Source of the DNA: Brevibacterium siliguriense
Lineage (GTDB): Bacteria; Actinomycetota; Actinomycetes; Actinomycetales; Brevibacteriaceae
Assembly (NCBI RefSeq): GCF_900105315.1
Contig: NZ_LT629766.1
Span: 2,046,001-2,110,000 of the forward strand
Length of the DNA stretch: 64,000 nucleotides
Reading direction: 5' to 3'
A program made the position numbers and the translations under genes. The notes beneath the pieces were generated by a model that had not been told where the DNA came from, made no database searches, and worked only from the letters and a program-made list of their open reading frames with translations. Positions 1 to 10,364 of the stretch are shown here, piece by piece (within the stretch, counting starts at the first letter, position 1; every line of letters begins with the position of its first letter).

Positions 1-34
1 TTTCTCAAAGCGTCGCGGCCGGCAGAAGTCGGTC

Positions 35-1263
<1,229 letters not shown>

Positions 1264-1412
1264 GATATCGACCGGGCGCGTCCGGGGAGCGCAGAATGCG
1301 CTGCGGACGGTCAACGCCCCAGACACGCGCAACACCGCAGGCAGACATCACTGCAGCAGTGAGCGCGGCAGTGAGGCGGTGAAGCGAAGCAGCCGTGGCG
1401 AGGAAGCGACGT

Positions 1413-1441
1413 GGGGCGGGCAGTGGATGACTGCCCGCCCC
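1413..1441. terminator. Bidirectional terminator hairpin between convergent genes
   Basis: GGGGCGGGCAGT (1413-1424), a 5-nt loop, and ACTGCCCGCCCC (1430-1441) form a perfect 12-bp stem between the thiolase and MaoC stop codons. A second palindrome, TCACTGCAGCAGTGA, lies at 1348-1362. There is no T-tract, which is common for terminators in G+C-rich actinobacteria. Confidence 0.75.
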
Positions 1442-1458
1442 GCCTTCGTCTGTGCGCT

Positions 1459-2397
1459 TCAGCGCAGGGAGAGAACTCCCTCGTCGAGCACCGTCTGTCC
1501 GCTGCCATCCAAGCATGCCCGATATGCGCGCTGCCGAGAGCCCGTCTCCCAGACGTCGAGGATCAGCACGTCACCGGGCGTGACCATCCCACTGAAGCGC
1601 GCACTGACCTCGGCGACGAGTTCGGGGCGGCCGTCGGCAGCGAGGTCCGTCAGCGCCTTGGCGACGATTCCATAAGTCGCAAGACCGTGGAGAATCGGAC
1701 TGGGAAGGCCGGCGGAGCGTGCGAACTCCGGGTCGATGTGCAAGGGGTTCAGATCACCGTTGAGACGGTAGAGGAGAGCCTGATCCGGGCGTGTGGCGAT
1801 TCGCACGCTGGAATCGGGAGCGCGTTCTGGTACCGGCTGTGACGCGGGTGCCGGTTCTCCGCCGAATCCCCCTTCGCCGCGCACATAGATCTGCGAGTGC
1901 TCGGTCCACAGCGGCCCGTCGGCGTCGGTGGCAGTCGTCTCGAGGACGATGAGCGCAGCCTTGCCGAGGTCGTGCACCCGAGCGACGGAGCGTCGGAGAA
2001 CGGCCGTGCCGGAGGCCGGCAGGGGCCGGTGGGCGGTGAGTGACTGTCCTGCGTGGAGGACGGCGCGCAGATCGACGTCGATGCCGGGCAGCCGCATCCG
2101 GGTCGGGTCGGCAGCTGCGGCGTCTGCTTCCGCGTCGTCGTAACCTTCCGCATCGGACGGTGAGTCCGTGATCTCTGCCGAGGTGCCCGGCGCCGCAGTC
2201 GAGGGCCCTTTGCCCGCAACCAGGCTGAACGTCGGCAGCACCTCCAGATCGCGCTCGAAGGTCAGCGTCAGCTCCGGAACGTTGGCCTGCGAACCAGCAC
2301 CGAGGCTGAGGTGGTAGAGCAGGACATCGGTCGTCGTCCAGGAGATCTCACTGATCTGGGGATCCGCGGCAAGCGCGGTGTCGATGTCAATGGGCAC
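1459..2397 (-). CDS. MaoC-family (R)-specific enoyl-CoA hydratase, possibly Hsd4B/ChsH3-type
   Basis: A double hot-dog hydratase of 312 residues, predicted to add water to enoyl-CoA intermediates of the steroid side chain. The C-terminal half carries the hydratase-2 motif YRLNGDLNPLHIDPEFA (catalytic Asp and His), then a conserved SPILHGLATYG; the N-terminal half is the degenerate hot-dog. I chose the GTG at 2397 because GAAAGGA lies 6 nt upstream. An in-frame ATG at 2412 lacks a site. It lies 90 nt downstream of the fused acyl-CoA dehydrogenase, apparently in the same operon, so dehydrogenation and hydration are coupled. Mycobacterial Hsd4B (Rv3538) is a plausible counterpart, but the exact substrate is inferred. 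Confidence 0.8.
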   Translation of the reverse strand: MPIDIDTALAADPQISEISWTTTDVLLYHLSLGAGSQANVPELTLTFERDLEVLPTFSLVAGKGPSTAAPGTSAEITDSPSDAEGYDDAEADAAAADPTRMRLPGIDVDLRAVLHAGQSLTAHRPLPASGTAVLRRSVARVHDLGKAALIVLETTATDADGPLWTEHSQIYVRGEGGFGGEPAPASQPVPERAPDSSVRIATRPDQALLYRLNGDLNPLHIDPEFARSAGLPSPILHGLATYGIVAKALTDLAADGRPELVAEVSARFSGMVTPGDVLILDVWETGSRQRAYRACLDGSGQTVLDEGVLSLR

Positions 2398-2487
2398 AGA
2401 TGGTCCTTTCATCGTGCATGCCGACTGGAGTGGCGGCAGGAGAGGGATAGGTCCCTTTCGGGCGATCAAGATGGGGCGAGCGTGGTC

Positions 2488-4677
2488 TCAGCTGCGGGGG
2501 AGCCCGAGGATGCGTTCGGCCACGATGTTGAGCTGAATGTCGGTGGTGCCGCCCGCGATCGTCAGCGACCTCGTATTGAGGAACATGTAAGTGGGCACTG
2601 TGCTGCGGGTGGCGACATCCTCGGCTCGGGCCATGTCGATGCCGTCGATGCCGTCCGGGCCCGACCATTCGACCACGGCTTCCCACGTGTCCTGGATATT
2701 GCGGGTGGATACGAGCTTGGACAGGGAAGACTCCGCAGAATCCGTCTCGTTCTCCATCGCTTTGAGCATCGACCTGACCCCCATGAGCGAGCCCGACAGC
2801 GACACGGAGATCAGATCGCCGACCATCCGCAGCCTCAGCGGGTCGTCCGCCGCCTGTCCGCGCAACAGCGATACGAGCGCCTCGTCTCCACCGCCGAACA
2901 TCGAATGCCCGGTCATCGCCACACGCTCGTTGGCCAGAGTGCCCACGGCCACCTTCCAACCATCGGTCGGTGTCCCGACCATGAGCTCCTCAGGGATGAA
3001 CACCTCATCGAGGAACACTTCGTTGAACAGCGCCTCCCCGGTCAGCTCGCGCAGGGGGCGCACGGTGATTCCGGGCGTGGTCATATCGAGCAGGAAGTAT
3101 CCGATTCCGCGGTGCTTGCGTGCGGTGGGGTCCGTGCGCGCCAGAAGAATTCCCCAGTCTGACTCACGCGCACCTGAGGTCCACACTTTCTGTCCGTTGA
3201 TCACCCAGCCGCCGTCGACCTTCCTGGCCGAGGTGGTCAGCCCGGCCAGATCGGACCCTGCACCGGGTTCGCTGAAGAGCTGGCACCAGCGGATGTCGCC
3301 ACGTAGTGAGGGTGCGATGAACCTTTCTTTCTGCTCCGCAGTGCCGTGTGCGATGAGGCTGGGCACGACCCAGTTGCCGATGACCATGTCATGGGGAGTG
3401 AGGCCCCGGGCGGAGAGCTCTTCGTCGATGATGAGCTGGGTGAGAGCATCGGCGCCTCGACCCCAGGGGCGGGGCAGCGCCGGTGAGGTGTATCCCAAGT
3501 CCGCCAGACACGCTGCGGCTTCGGAGCCGCCGGGGATCGCGTCGAGTTCGTCTCCGATCTCCTGACGGACCGTTTCGGCCCCCTCCGGATAAGTCAGCGC
3601 GGGGCCGCGACGCGCACCATTCTGCGCGGCCCGCGCGACCTCCATTCGCCAGCGGTCCCCAGGGCCGAGCAGGACTCGACTGGACTGAGCTCGACGCAGA
3701 GCAAAACCGGCCATGTGCTCCCAAGTGAAACCGATTCCACCCAACGTGTTGACGAGGTCCTTGACTGTGTCGAGAGCGAGGTCGACCCCCGTTCCGGCAG
3801 CCGCTGAGATGACCAGACGCCGTTCCTCTGTGCTGACGTCCGAATCGAGGCAGCGTGCGGCGTCCCAGGCCAGAGCGCGCACCTGTGCTGCCGCGACGTG
3901 CATGCCCGCAATCCGGTGCTTGACAGCTTGGAAGCTGCCGATCACGGCCCCGAACTGTTCGCGGACTCGGGCGTACTCGACAGCGGTGTCGGTGCACCAT
4001 TGGGCGATGCCCGAACCCTCCGCGGCGAAGGCCGCCGCAGCGATGAGGCTGGGCAGCTCTGGATCGATGTCGAGGATCTCCACAGGTGCAGCCTGCTCAA
4101 TGCGCACCCGTGCCAACGGCCGGGTGACGTCGTGAGACGGGCAGGGGAGGACCTCGGTTGCCGAGGTGCGCAGCAGCACCCACCTGCGAACCTCCCCGTC
4201 GCTGACAGGCAGGACGACGTGCTCGGCCGTGGCGGCCGAAGGGATCGGTGCGCTCGTTCCGCTGAGCGTGGCAGTCCTGGGGTCGAAGAGCAGCTCACCG
4301 GGGTCGAGCCCGATTGCTCCCAGTGCGGTGCCGTGCCCTTCGGCGGCATCTTCGGCAGGCGAGACGGAGCCCCCATGTCTCAGCACGGCCGAGGTGATCA
4401 TCGCCGGCAGTGCCGGGCCGGGCACCAGCCCGCGGCCCATCGCCTCAGCCGCGGTGGCCAGGCCCATGAAGCCGACGCCCGCGCCGCCCTGCTGCTCGTC
4501 GAGGTGCAGATCGAGCACACCGATGCCTACGAGATCGGAGAAGAATTCGGGGAGTCCCGGATCTTCGGCGTCGATGTACGCGTGGATTTGGTCGGGGGAG
4601 ACGCGGTCTGTGCAGAAGTCGTCGAGAACCTCTGCCAGTTCGGTCAGTTCGTCGCCGATGGCGATCGATTCCTTCAT
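2488..4677 (-). CDS. Fused two-domain acyl-CoA dehydrogenase, FadE34/ChsE3-type
   Basis: A 729-residue protein with two acyl-CoA dehydrogenase modules in tandem. Residues 1 to about 350 form the first, including EYARVREQFG and SFQAVKHRIA near 265-285. About 370-729 form the second, with LFSEPGAGSDLAGL, QKVWTSGA and a C-terminal IAGGTTDIQLN. Such fusions act like a heterodimer in one chain; mycobacterial FadE34 (about 711 residues) oxidises C24-oyl-CoA steroids. The reaction is FAD-dependent alpha,beta-desaturation, with electrons passed to ETF. The ATG at 4677 gives the normal family N-terminus, and the open frame upstream of it is not protein-like. The promoter lies in the 4678-4798 gap shared with the divergent SDR. 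Family assignment is strong; the C24 substrate is inferred. Confidence 0.85.
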   Translation of the reverse strand: MKESIAIGDELTELAEVLDDFCTDRVSPDQIHAYIDAEDPGLPEFFSDLVGIGVLDLHLDEQQGGAGVGFMGLATAAEAMGRGLVPGPALPAMITSAVLRHGGSVSPAEDAAEGHGTALGAIGLDPGELLFDPRTATLSGTSAPIPSAATAEHVVLPVSDGEVRRWVLLRTSATEVLPCPSHDVTRPLARVRIEQAAPVEILDIDPELPSLIAAAAFAAEGSGIAQWCTDTAVEYARVREQFGAVIGSFQAVKHRIAGMHVAAAQVRALAWDAARCLDSDVSTEERRLVISAAAGTGVDLALDTVKDLVNTLGGIGFTWEHMAGFALRRAQSSRVLLGPGDRWRMEVARAAQNGARRGPALTYPEGAETVRQEIGDELDAIPGGSEAAACLADLGYTSPALPRPWGRGADALTQLIIDEELSARGLTPHDMVIGNWVVPSLIAHGTAEQKERFIAPSLRGDIRWCQLFSEPGAGSDLAGLTTSARKVDGGWVINGQKVWTSGARESDWGILLARTDPTARKHRGIGYFLLDMTTPGITVRPLRELTGEALFNEVFLDEVFIPEELMVGTPTDGWKVAVGTLANERVAMTGHSMFGGGDEALVSLLRGQAADDPLRLRMVGDLISVSLSGSLMGVRSMLKAMENETDSAESSLSKLVSTRNIQDTWEAVVEWSGPDGIDGIDMARAEDVATRSTVPTYMFLNTRSLTIAGGTTDIQLNIVAERILGLPRS

Positions 4678-4718
4678 GGTGCTCCGATCGGGTAGCCGAA
4701 ATGCTTGCAATCCAAAAC

Positions 4719-4732
4719 TAGAAGCAATTATA
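4719..4732. promoter_or_regulatory. KstR-like operator in a divergent promoter region
   Basis: TAGAAGCAATTATA (4719-4732) matches the thiolase-promoter palindrome at 46-59 in both half-site ends (TAGAA....TT.TA). It lies in the 121-nt gap between the divergent FadE34-type and SDR genes, so one site could control both operons. It is less symmetric than the other two copies, and the regulator is inferred. Confidence 0.45.
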
Positions 4733-4798
4733 GTCTTTGGCAAGGCATACGAGAGCTTATCGCGAATCAGCCGATCACGAATCGAAGGAGAGTCACTG

Positions 4799-5722
4799 AT
4801 GAATCCAGTCACAGATCTGAGCGGGCGGACCGCGATCGTCACAGGCGCCGGGTCCGGCCTCGGTCGGGCAGAGGCCCTGCGCCTGGCCGAGCTCGGAGCC
4901 GATATCGTCGTCAACGACCTCGGCGAAGGGGCGACCGCCGTCGCCGACGAGGTTCGCGCATTGGGGTCCGGAGCGCTGGCGGTCGAATCCGATATCAGCG
5001 AGTGGAAGACCGGCGGCGAACTCGTCGAAGCCGCCGTCGACACGTTCGGAGGGCTCGATATCGTTGTCAACAACGCGGGAATCGTGCGCGACACGATGAT
5101 CTTCAACCTCACCGAGGACAAGTGGGACAAGGTCATCGACGTCCACCTCAAGGGCCACGCCGGGCTCTGTCACGCCGCCGGTGTGCACTTCAGAGCCGCC
5201 AGCAAGGCAGCCGGTGGGCCGGTGTTCGGGCGCATCGTCAACACTGCTTCCGAAGCCGCACTCATGGGAGCTGCCGGCCAGCCGAACTACTCGGCCGCCA
5301 AAGCCGGGATCATCGGTCTCACGCTGTCGACTGCGCAGGGCCTCGGCCGCTATGGGGTCACAGCCAATGCGATCATGCCGCGGGCCAGGACCGGGATGAC
5401 CGAAGCGGTCTTCGCGGCCGATTCCGACTCCCAGCGACTCGACATCCTCGCGCCCGAGAGGGTGGCGCGGCTCGTCGGCTACCTCTCGGGCCCGGCGGCG
5501 GAAACTGTGAGCAGTGAGGTGTTCATCGTCTACGGAGACTTCGTCGCCCTGCTCAAGCCCGCAGAGGTCGAAGAGAAGTTCGTCGCTCGCACCGGCGTGT
5601 TCGACGAATCCGAGTTGGCCGAGCAGATCGGTGCGCATTTCCGAGCGAAAGCGCCGGGCAGCGGCTTCGCTGCGTACCACCTGGCCGAGCTCGACGAAAC
5701 CGGGATCGAGAACATCGCCTGA
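4799..5722 (+). CDS. Short-chain dehydrogenase, Hsd4A/MFE2-type
   Basis: A 307-residue SDR predicted to oxidise the side-chain hydroxyacyl-CoA made by the MaoC hydratase, using NAD+. The Rossmann motif TGAGSGLG is at residues 15-22, NNAG near 90, a catalytic Ser in NTASEA, and YSAAK near 165-170. The roughly 60-residue extension after the core (VFIVYGDFVALLKP onward) is typical of the peroxisomal multifunctional enzyme-2 and Hsd4A branch. The ATG at 4799 follows AAGGAGAG. In mycobacteria hsd4A neighbours fadE26, fadE27 and fadD17, and the next three genes here match that order, which supports the assignment. A plain 3-ketoacyl reductase is less likely. Confidence 0.82.
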   Translation: MNPVTDLSGRTAIVTGAGSGLGRAEALRLAELGADIVVNDLGEGATAVADEVRALGSGALAVESDISEWKTGGELVEAAVDTFGGLDIVVNNAGIVRDTMIFNLTEDKWDKVIDVHLKGHAGLCHAAGVHFRAASKAAGGPVFGRIVNTASEAALMGAAGQPNYSAAKAGIIGLTLSTAQGLGRYGVTANAIMPRARTGMTEAVFAADSDSQRLDILAPERVARLVGYLSGPAAETVSSEVFIVYGDFVALLKPAEVEEKFVARTGVFDESELAEQIGAHFRAKAPGSGFAAYHLAELDETGIENIA

Positions 5723-5730
5723 CCATTCAG

Positions 5731-5748
5731 AGGAGAATCGATTCTCCT
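5731..5748. promoter_or_regulatory. Perfect 18-bp palindrome, third KstR-like operator
   Basis: AGGAGAATCGATTCTCCT is perfectly self-complementary and shares the core AGAAT-NN-ATTCT with the thiolase-promoter palindrome. It starts 9 nt after the SDR stop codon and about 100 nt before the FadE26-type start. It could be an operator for a promoter feeding the fadE-fadD-chsH-ltp2 genes. A small hairpin is the alternative, but the shared core favours an operator. Confidence 0.55.
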
Positions 5749-5848
5749 ATTCTGCGGTGCCAGAGCGGCAGCGGCGCACGATTTCGTGACCGCAACGCCC
5801 ATTCGGCCGCGATGACAGATACAGCGACAGGGAAGAACGGGTGCGGAT

Positions 5849-7030
5849 ATGCACGTGAAGCTCAGTGACGAGGATCTCCAGCTCAGACGGGAGCTGCGTG
5901 ACTACTTCGACAAGCTCCTCACCGATGAGGTGCGAGCCGGACTCCACGCAGAGGGGGAAGCCGGGGGACCGGTGCGCGATGAGGTGATGAGGCGGATCGG
6001 AGCCGACGGCTGGTTCGGCATCGGCTGGCCGGAGGAATTCGGCGGGCAGGACCGAGGTCACCGGGCCCAATTCATCCTCTACTCCGAGGCATACAGGGCC
6101 CAGGCTCCGTTGCCGATGGTCACCCTCACGACAGTGGCTCCGACCATCATGAGCCATGGCAGTCAGGAACAGAAGGACTATTTCTTACCGAAGATCGCCG
6201 CTGGCGAGCTCGTCTTCTCGATCGGCTACACCGAGCCCGAAGCCGGCACGGACCTGGCTTCCCTGCGCACGGCGGCAGTGCGCGACGGCGACGAATTCGT
6301 CATCAACGGCAGCAAGGTCTTCACCTCCGGGGGACCCGGAGCCGACTGGATCTGGCTGGCGGCGCGGACGAATCAGGAAGCGCCCAAGCACAAGGGCATC
6401 TCCCTCATCCTGGTACCGACCACGGCAGAAGGCTTCTCTGTGACTCCGATCGAGGCACTCGGCCAGGTCGAGACCTCGGCTACGTACTACGACGACGTCC
6501 GCGTGCCGGTGAGCAATGTCGTCGGCGAGATCGATGCCGGCTGGCGGATGATCACCACTCAGCTCAATCACGAACGCGTGGGATTGGCCGCCTACTCCGG
6601 CATCTGCGACGGCATGCTCGAAGATGTCATCACCTGGGCCACTCAGAAGACGACGCCGGCAGGTCAGCCCTATGCGGACCTTCCCTGGGTGGCCTCGGCG
6701 TTCGCCAGAGCGACTGCGCTGAACTCGGCGATGAACCTGATGAACTGGAAACTCGTCGAAGCCACCGCCACTGAGGCCGTCGATCCGGGCCAAGCCTCGG
6801 CAGCGAAGATCTATGCGACCGAGGCGGCAATAGAGATCTATCGAATCATGCTCGAGGTCCTCGGTGAGGACGCGCTGCACATCGACGAGGTCCCCACCGG
6901 CATAGAGGACGGCCGCCCGGCGGTGATGAACCTCGGCGCACAGATCAATACCTTCGGCGGCGGTGTGGCCGAGATCCAGCGCGAAATCGTCGCCTGGACG
7001 ACACTGGGAATGAAACGAGGTGAACGATGA
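5849..7030 (+). CDS. Acyl-CoA dehydrogenase subunit, FadE26/ChsE4-type
   Basis: A 393-residue acyl-CoA dehydrogenase. YTEPEAGTDLASL and SKVFTSGGPGADWIW (residues about 128-170) mark the middle FAD/substrate-binding domain, and the C-terminal FGGGVAEIQREIVAW is the usual flavin-contact region. It is predicted to introduce a double bond into a steroid side-chain CoA thioester. The next gene encodes a second, shorter dehydrogenase and starts within this stop codon. Such pairs form alpha2-beta2 heterotetramers in mycobacterial steroid catabolism (FadE26/27, FadE28/29). The ligase and SDR neighbours point to FadE26/27, whereas the chsH/ltp2 neighbours would fit FadE28/29. The pair may cover both steps. 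Confidence 0.82.
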   Translation: MHVKLSDEDLQLRRELRDYFDKLLTDEVRAGLHAEGEAGGPVRDEVMRRIGADGWFGIGWPEEFGGQDRGHRAQFILYSEAYRAQAPLPMVTLTTVAPTIMSHGSQEQKDYFLPKIAAGELVFSIGYTEPEAGTDLASLRTAAVRDGDEFVINGSKVFTSGGPGADWIWLAARTNQEAPKHKGISLILVPTTAEGFSVTPIEALGQVETSATYYDDVRVPVSNVVGEIDAGWRMITTQLNHERVGLAAYSGICDGMLEDVITWATQKTTPAGQPYADLPWVASAFARATALNSAMNLMNWKLVEATATEAVDPGQASAAKIYATEAAIEIYRIMLEVLGEDALHIDEVPTGIEDGRPAVMNLGAQINTFGGGVAEIQREIVAWTTLGMKRGER

Positions 7031-8112
7031 GGGAAACGCAGACAGCAGCCGAAGGCACGGGCGAGATGACGTTCCACCCCACCGATCTGCAGGCCGAACT
7101 GGTCGAACTGGTCACTGCCATCATCGATAAGCAGTCCGGCGACGAGCGGGTAGCCGCATTGGATGCTGAGGCATGCAGCTGGGATGAAGCCCTATACGCT
7201 TCCCTGGCCGAAGCCGGTGTCATCGGTGCCCTCATCGACGGCGACGACGGTCTCGGTATGATCGGGCTGAGCCTGTGCCTGATCGAGGCCGGGGCGCGGC
7301 TGGCCCGCATCCCTCTGGCCGGCTCTGTCGTCACCGCCCTCATCCTCTCCGAGGCGGGACTCAGCGAATCGGTCGAGGCGATGGCCGCCGGAACGATGAC
7401 GGCCGCCCCCGCTCTGCCCAGCCGACTGCACTCGGTGGCCCGCACCGGTGGCCGGCTCCATGGTCGCGTGGGCATCGTGCCCACCGGCGCCGCCGCCAGC
7501 CACCTGCTCATCGCCGACGATGACGACTGCCTCTGGTTCGTGGCCAAGGAGACCCCCGGCATCAGCACCGCGCCGACGGGCTTCTCCTATGACAACGGTG
7601 TCGCAGTGACGATCGACATCTCGATCGAAGACTGTCAGAGGCTCGACGGCGTCGGCCGCGCTGAACTCGAAGGACGCTGGCGAACCGCGCTGTCGGCGGT
7701 CGCCGTCGGAGCCTGCCGGGAAGCCGTGGCACGAACTGCGAAGTACACATCGGAGCGTGTGCAATTCGGCAAACCGCTGTCATCGAAGCAAGGTGTGCTC
7801 CACCGTGCTGCCGACGCCCATATCGATACCGAATGCATGCGGCTGACGACGTTGAACGCCGCCAGTCTCTATGACGCGGGCGATTCCGGCGCCGCCCGAG
7901 CCGGCCTCGAGGCCGCGTGGTGGACAGCGACCGGCGGCAGTCGCGTAGTCCACGCCACTCAGCACCTGCATGGCGGAATGGGTGCCGACCTCGACAACCA
8001 CATCCATCGGTTCTTCGTCCTCGTCCGCGAGATCGGGATCGTCCTCGGAGCTGCGGACGCCCTCCTCGAAGAACTCGGCAGCGACATCGTCGCCCACGCA
8101 CGAGAGGAATGA
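7027..8112 (+). CDS. Acyl-CoA dehydrogenase partner subunit, FadE27/ChsE5-type
   Basis: A 361-residue, more divergent acyl-CoA dehydrogenase. The N-terminal half is poorly conserved, while the C-terminal half keeps RVQFGKPLSSKQ (residues about 246-257) and HLHGGMGADLDNHIHRFF. Subunits of this kind provide part of the active site in heterotetrameric steroid dehydrogenases and are not active alone. The start ATG overlaps the preceding stop by 4 bp (ATGA) and follows GAGGTGAA, which implies coupled translation and a 1:1 ratio. The assignment as the partner of the preceding gene rests on this overlap and on the family pattern. Confidence 0.8.
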   Translation: MRETQTAAEGTGEMTFHPTDLQAELVELVTAIIDKQSGDERVAALDAEACSWDEALYASLAEAGVIGALIDGDDGLGMIGLSLCLIEAGARLARIPLAGSVVTALILSEAGLSESVEAMAAGTMTAAPALPSRLHSVARTGGRLHGRVGIVPTGAAASHLLIADDDDCLWFVAKETPGISTAPTGFSYDNGVAVTIDISIEDCQRLDGVGRAELEGRWRTALSAVAVGACREAVARTAKYTSERVQFGKPLSSKQGVLHRAADAHIDTECMRLTTLNAASLYDAGDSGAARAGLEAAWWTATGGSRVVHATQHLHGGMGADLDNHIHRFFVLVREIGIVLGAADALLEELGSDIVAHAREE

Positions 8113-8114
8113 TC

Positions 8115-9818
8115 ATGACCACGACGAGTCAGAACCAGGACCTCGAAGCAGGAAACGCCCTGCCGACGACGGCGGCGGCTCTGGTGGTCGCCCGCCTCGG
8201 CGATGACCACATCGGCATCCGCTTCGAGGACGACGACTACACATGGGACGACTTCGCCCGGGCAGCGATTCGTCGCAGCCATTTCCTGGCCCAGCACCTC
8301 GACCCCGCCCAGCCGCCGCATCTGGGGATCCTCCTGGAGAATCGGCCCGAGTTCCTGTTCTGGTGGGGCGGATGCGCGCTGTCCGGGGCGGCAATGGTGT
8401 GTATGAATCCAACCCGACGTGGTCGGGAACTCGTCGACGATGTGCTGGCCACGGACTGCCAGATCCTCATCGTCGATTCCATGACTCGGGGACTCATCGA
8501 CTCCGCGGCGCTGCCCGGGGTCGAGGTCATCAATATCGATGCGCACCAGCACACGGAGGCGCTGAACGGATTCGACGACGGCCGGCCGCCGGAATCGGCG
8601 CCCGCAGCCGACCCGAAGACGATACTGACCATGCAGTTCACCTCCGGATCCACGGGTCGTCCCAAGGCCGCGATGTGCTCGACGGGCCGATTCGCCGCCG
8701 CCGCGACATACGGTTCGGGAGGTCTCGGCCCCGAAGACGTGTCCTACAACTCGATGCCGTTGTTCCACTCGAACTCCATCCTCGGCTGCTGGGCCACGCC
8801 GCTGTACCAGGGCGGGACGTTCGTACTGGCCCGCCGCTTCTCGGCCAGTCGCTTCCTCGACGACCTCCTGAAGTACGAGGTCACGTACTTCAACTATGTC
8901 GGCCGCGTCCTGTCCTACATCCTCGCCCAGCCGGAACGCGAAGAAGAGAAGCTGGTGAAGCTCAAGTCGGCTTTCGGCACCGAGGCGCCTGTGCGCGACA
9001 GGAAGGAATTCGCTCGCCGGTTCGGAATCGAACCCTTCGAATCCTATGGCTCCTCCGAAGGCGGACTGAACTTCGTGCGCTCGGCCGACACACCTGAGGA
9101 TGCACTGGGACTGCCTCCCGCAGGGGCGGCATACACCGCTGCGGTCATCGACCCGATCGACATGAGCGAACGCCCTCGGGCCCGCTTCGGCACGCACGGC
9201 GAGCTGCTCAATGCCGATGAGGCCATCGGCGAGCTTGCCGCCCTCGGCGCACGCGGGACTTTCGAAGGCTACTACAAGGACCCGGAGGCCGAATCCGAGC
9301 GGCTGCGCGGGAACAACTTCCTCTCCGGCGACCTCGGCTACCGGGATGAGGCGGGCTACTTCTACTTCGCCGGTCGAGGCGGTGACCGCCTGCGCGTCGA
9401 CGGGGAGAACTTCTCCGGTGCCCCGATCGAGAGGATCGTCGGCCGATATCCCGACGCCCAGCTGGCGGCGATCTACCCCGTTCCCGACGAAATCAGCGGG
9501 GATCAGGTGATGCTTGCGCTGCAGATGGTCGACGGTCGGACCTTCGACCCGGTGGGCTTCGGTGAGTTCCTCGACGCTCAGGCCGACCTGGGAACCAAAT
9601 GGGCTCCGCGCTACATCCGCATCGTCAACAGACTGCCGGTGACCGCCACAGCGAAGATCAACAAGAAGGAGCTGCGCAAGGACGCCTGGCACACCGACGA
9701 CCCGGTCTACTACCGCCCAGGAAAGGGCAACGAATACCACCGACTCGAACCCGCACATGTGGAGGAACTCCTGAGACGGTTCGAGGACTCCGGACGAAAG
9801 GAACTGCTCAACCGATGA
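8115..9818 (+). CDS. Steroid side-chain acyl-CoA synthetase, FadD17-type
   Basis: A 567-residue AMP-forming ligase that activates a carboxylate (probably a steroid side-chain acid) with ATP and CoA. The P-loop FTSGSTGRPKAAM is near residue 175-187, PLFHSNS near 218, ESYGSSEGG near 310-320, the hinge region GDLGYRDEAGYFYFAGR near 400-420, and the catalytic C-terminal Lys in TATAKINKKEL near 515. The ATG at 8115 is preferred over the in-frame ATG at 8109 because GAGAGGA lies 6 nt upstream. The order fadE26-fadE27-fadD17 is the same as in the mycobacterial cholesterol regulon, where FadD17 prefers C5 side chains. FadD19 is the alternative. Confidence 0.83.
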   Translation: MTTTSQNQDLEAGNALPTTAAALVVARLGDDHIGIRFEDDDYTWDDFARAAIRRSHFLAQHLDPAQPPHLGILLENRPEFLFWWGGCALSGAAMVCMNPTRRGRELVDDVLATDCQILIVDSMTRGLIDSAALPGVEVINIDAHQHTEALNGFDDGRPPESAPAADPKTILTMQFTSGSTGRPKAAMCSTGRFAAAATYGSGGLGPEDVSYNSMPLFHSNSILGCWATPLYQGGTFVLARRFSASRFLDDLLKYEVTYFNYVGRVLSYILAQPEREEEKLVKLKSAFGTEAPVRDRKEFARRFGIEPFESYGSSEGGLNFVRSADTPEDALGLPPAGAAYTAAVIDPIDMSERPRARFGTHGELLNADEAIGELAALGARGTFEGYYKDPEAESERLRGNNFLSGDLGYRDEAGYFYFAGRGGDRLRVDGENFSGAPIERIVGRYPDAQLAAIYPVPDEISGDQVMLALQMVDGRTFDPVGFGEFLDAQADLGTKWAPRYIRIVNRLPVTATAKINKKELRKDAWHTDDPVYYRPGKGNEYHRLEPAHVEELLRRFEDSGRKELLNR

Positions 9819-10363
9819 CTGTCACCACCGAACCGAAGATCGATCCCGAAAGGGCAGCACGCAGGATTGCGGAGCTCATCGCCGCAGGTCGTGCCCGGCA
9901 CTATCGCGCTCGCGACCGGGTGTCGACGGCGACGATCAACACACTGCTCGACGTGCTGGGCGATCGCAACCCCATCTATATCGATGAAGCAGAGGCCAAG
10001 CAGCACGGGCATGACAGCGTCATCGCGCCGGCGACGGCGCTGCAGGTGTGGACGATGAACTGTCTCGGCGAGGAAGCCACCGCCAGTCCCGTCGACGCCG
10101 CCTATGACATCCTTCGCGACTGCGGTTTCCCCAGCGTCGTCGCCGTCAACAGCGAACAGCACTATGACCGCCCGATCGTCCCCGGAGACCTCATCAGCAG
10201 CACGGAAACCGTCGAAGAGCTCTCGGAACTCAAGCAGACCGGTCTGGGGCCGGGGATGTTCATCACCACGCTCTTCGTCTTCCGCGACGAGGAGGGCGAC
10301 CAAGTCGGAACCATGCGATTCCGGACACTGTGGTACGCCGCCGGACAGAAGAAGGAGGATTGA
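9815..10363 (+). CDS. chsH2: MaoC-like N-terminal half of ChsH2, encoded separately
   Basis: A 182-residue FAS1-type MaoC hot-dog domain. It carries VLGDRNPIYIDEAEA and HDSVIAPATALQVWTM in the middle and RPIVPGDLISSTETV in the second half. In mycobacteria ChsH2 (about 311 residues) fuses this domain to a DUF35 domain and pairs with ChsH1 to hydrate 17-dihydro-pregnene-20-carboxyl-CoA. Here the gene stops and the DUF35 part follows as its own gene one base later. The ATG overlaps the ligase stop by 4 bp, and GAAAGGA lies 12 nt upstream. The operon context with ChsH1 and Ltp2 makes the assignment strong. Confidence 0.83.
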   Translation: MTVTTEPKIDPERAARRIAELIAAGRARHYRARDRVSTATINTLLDVLGDRNPIYIDEAEAKQHGHDSVIAPATALQVWTMNCLGEEATASPVDAAYDILRDCGFPSVVAVNSEQHYDRPIVPGDLISSTETVEELSELKQTGLGPGMFITTLFVFRDEEGDQVGTMRFRTLWYAAGQKKED

Positions 10364-10364
10364 G

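Noticed and set aside
2488..5151. Extension of the fused acyl-CoA dehydrogenase upstream to 5151
   Set aside because: The extension would run antisense through the SDR gene; the ATG at 4677 gives the correct family start.
7959..9758. A 599-codon open frame on the minus strand opposite the steroid ligase
   Set aside because: It is the antisense shadow of fadE27/fadD17-type genes, has no motifs, and has no suitable upstream start signal.
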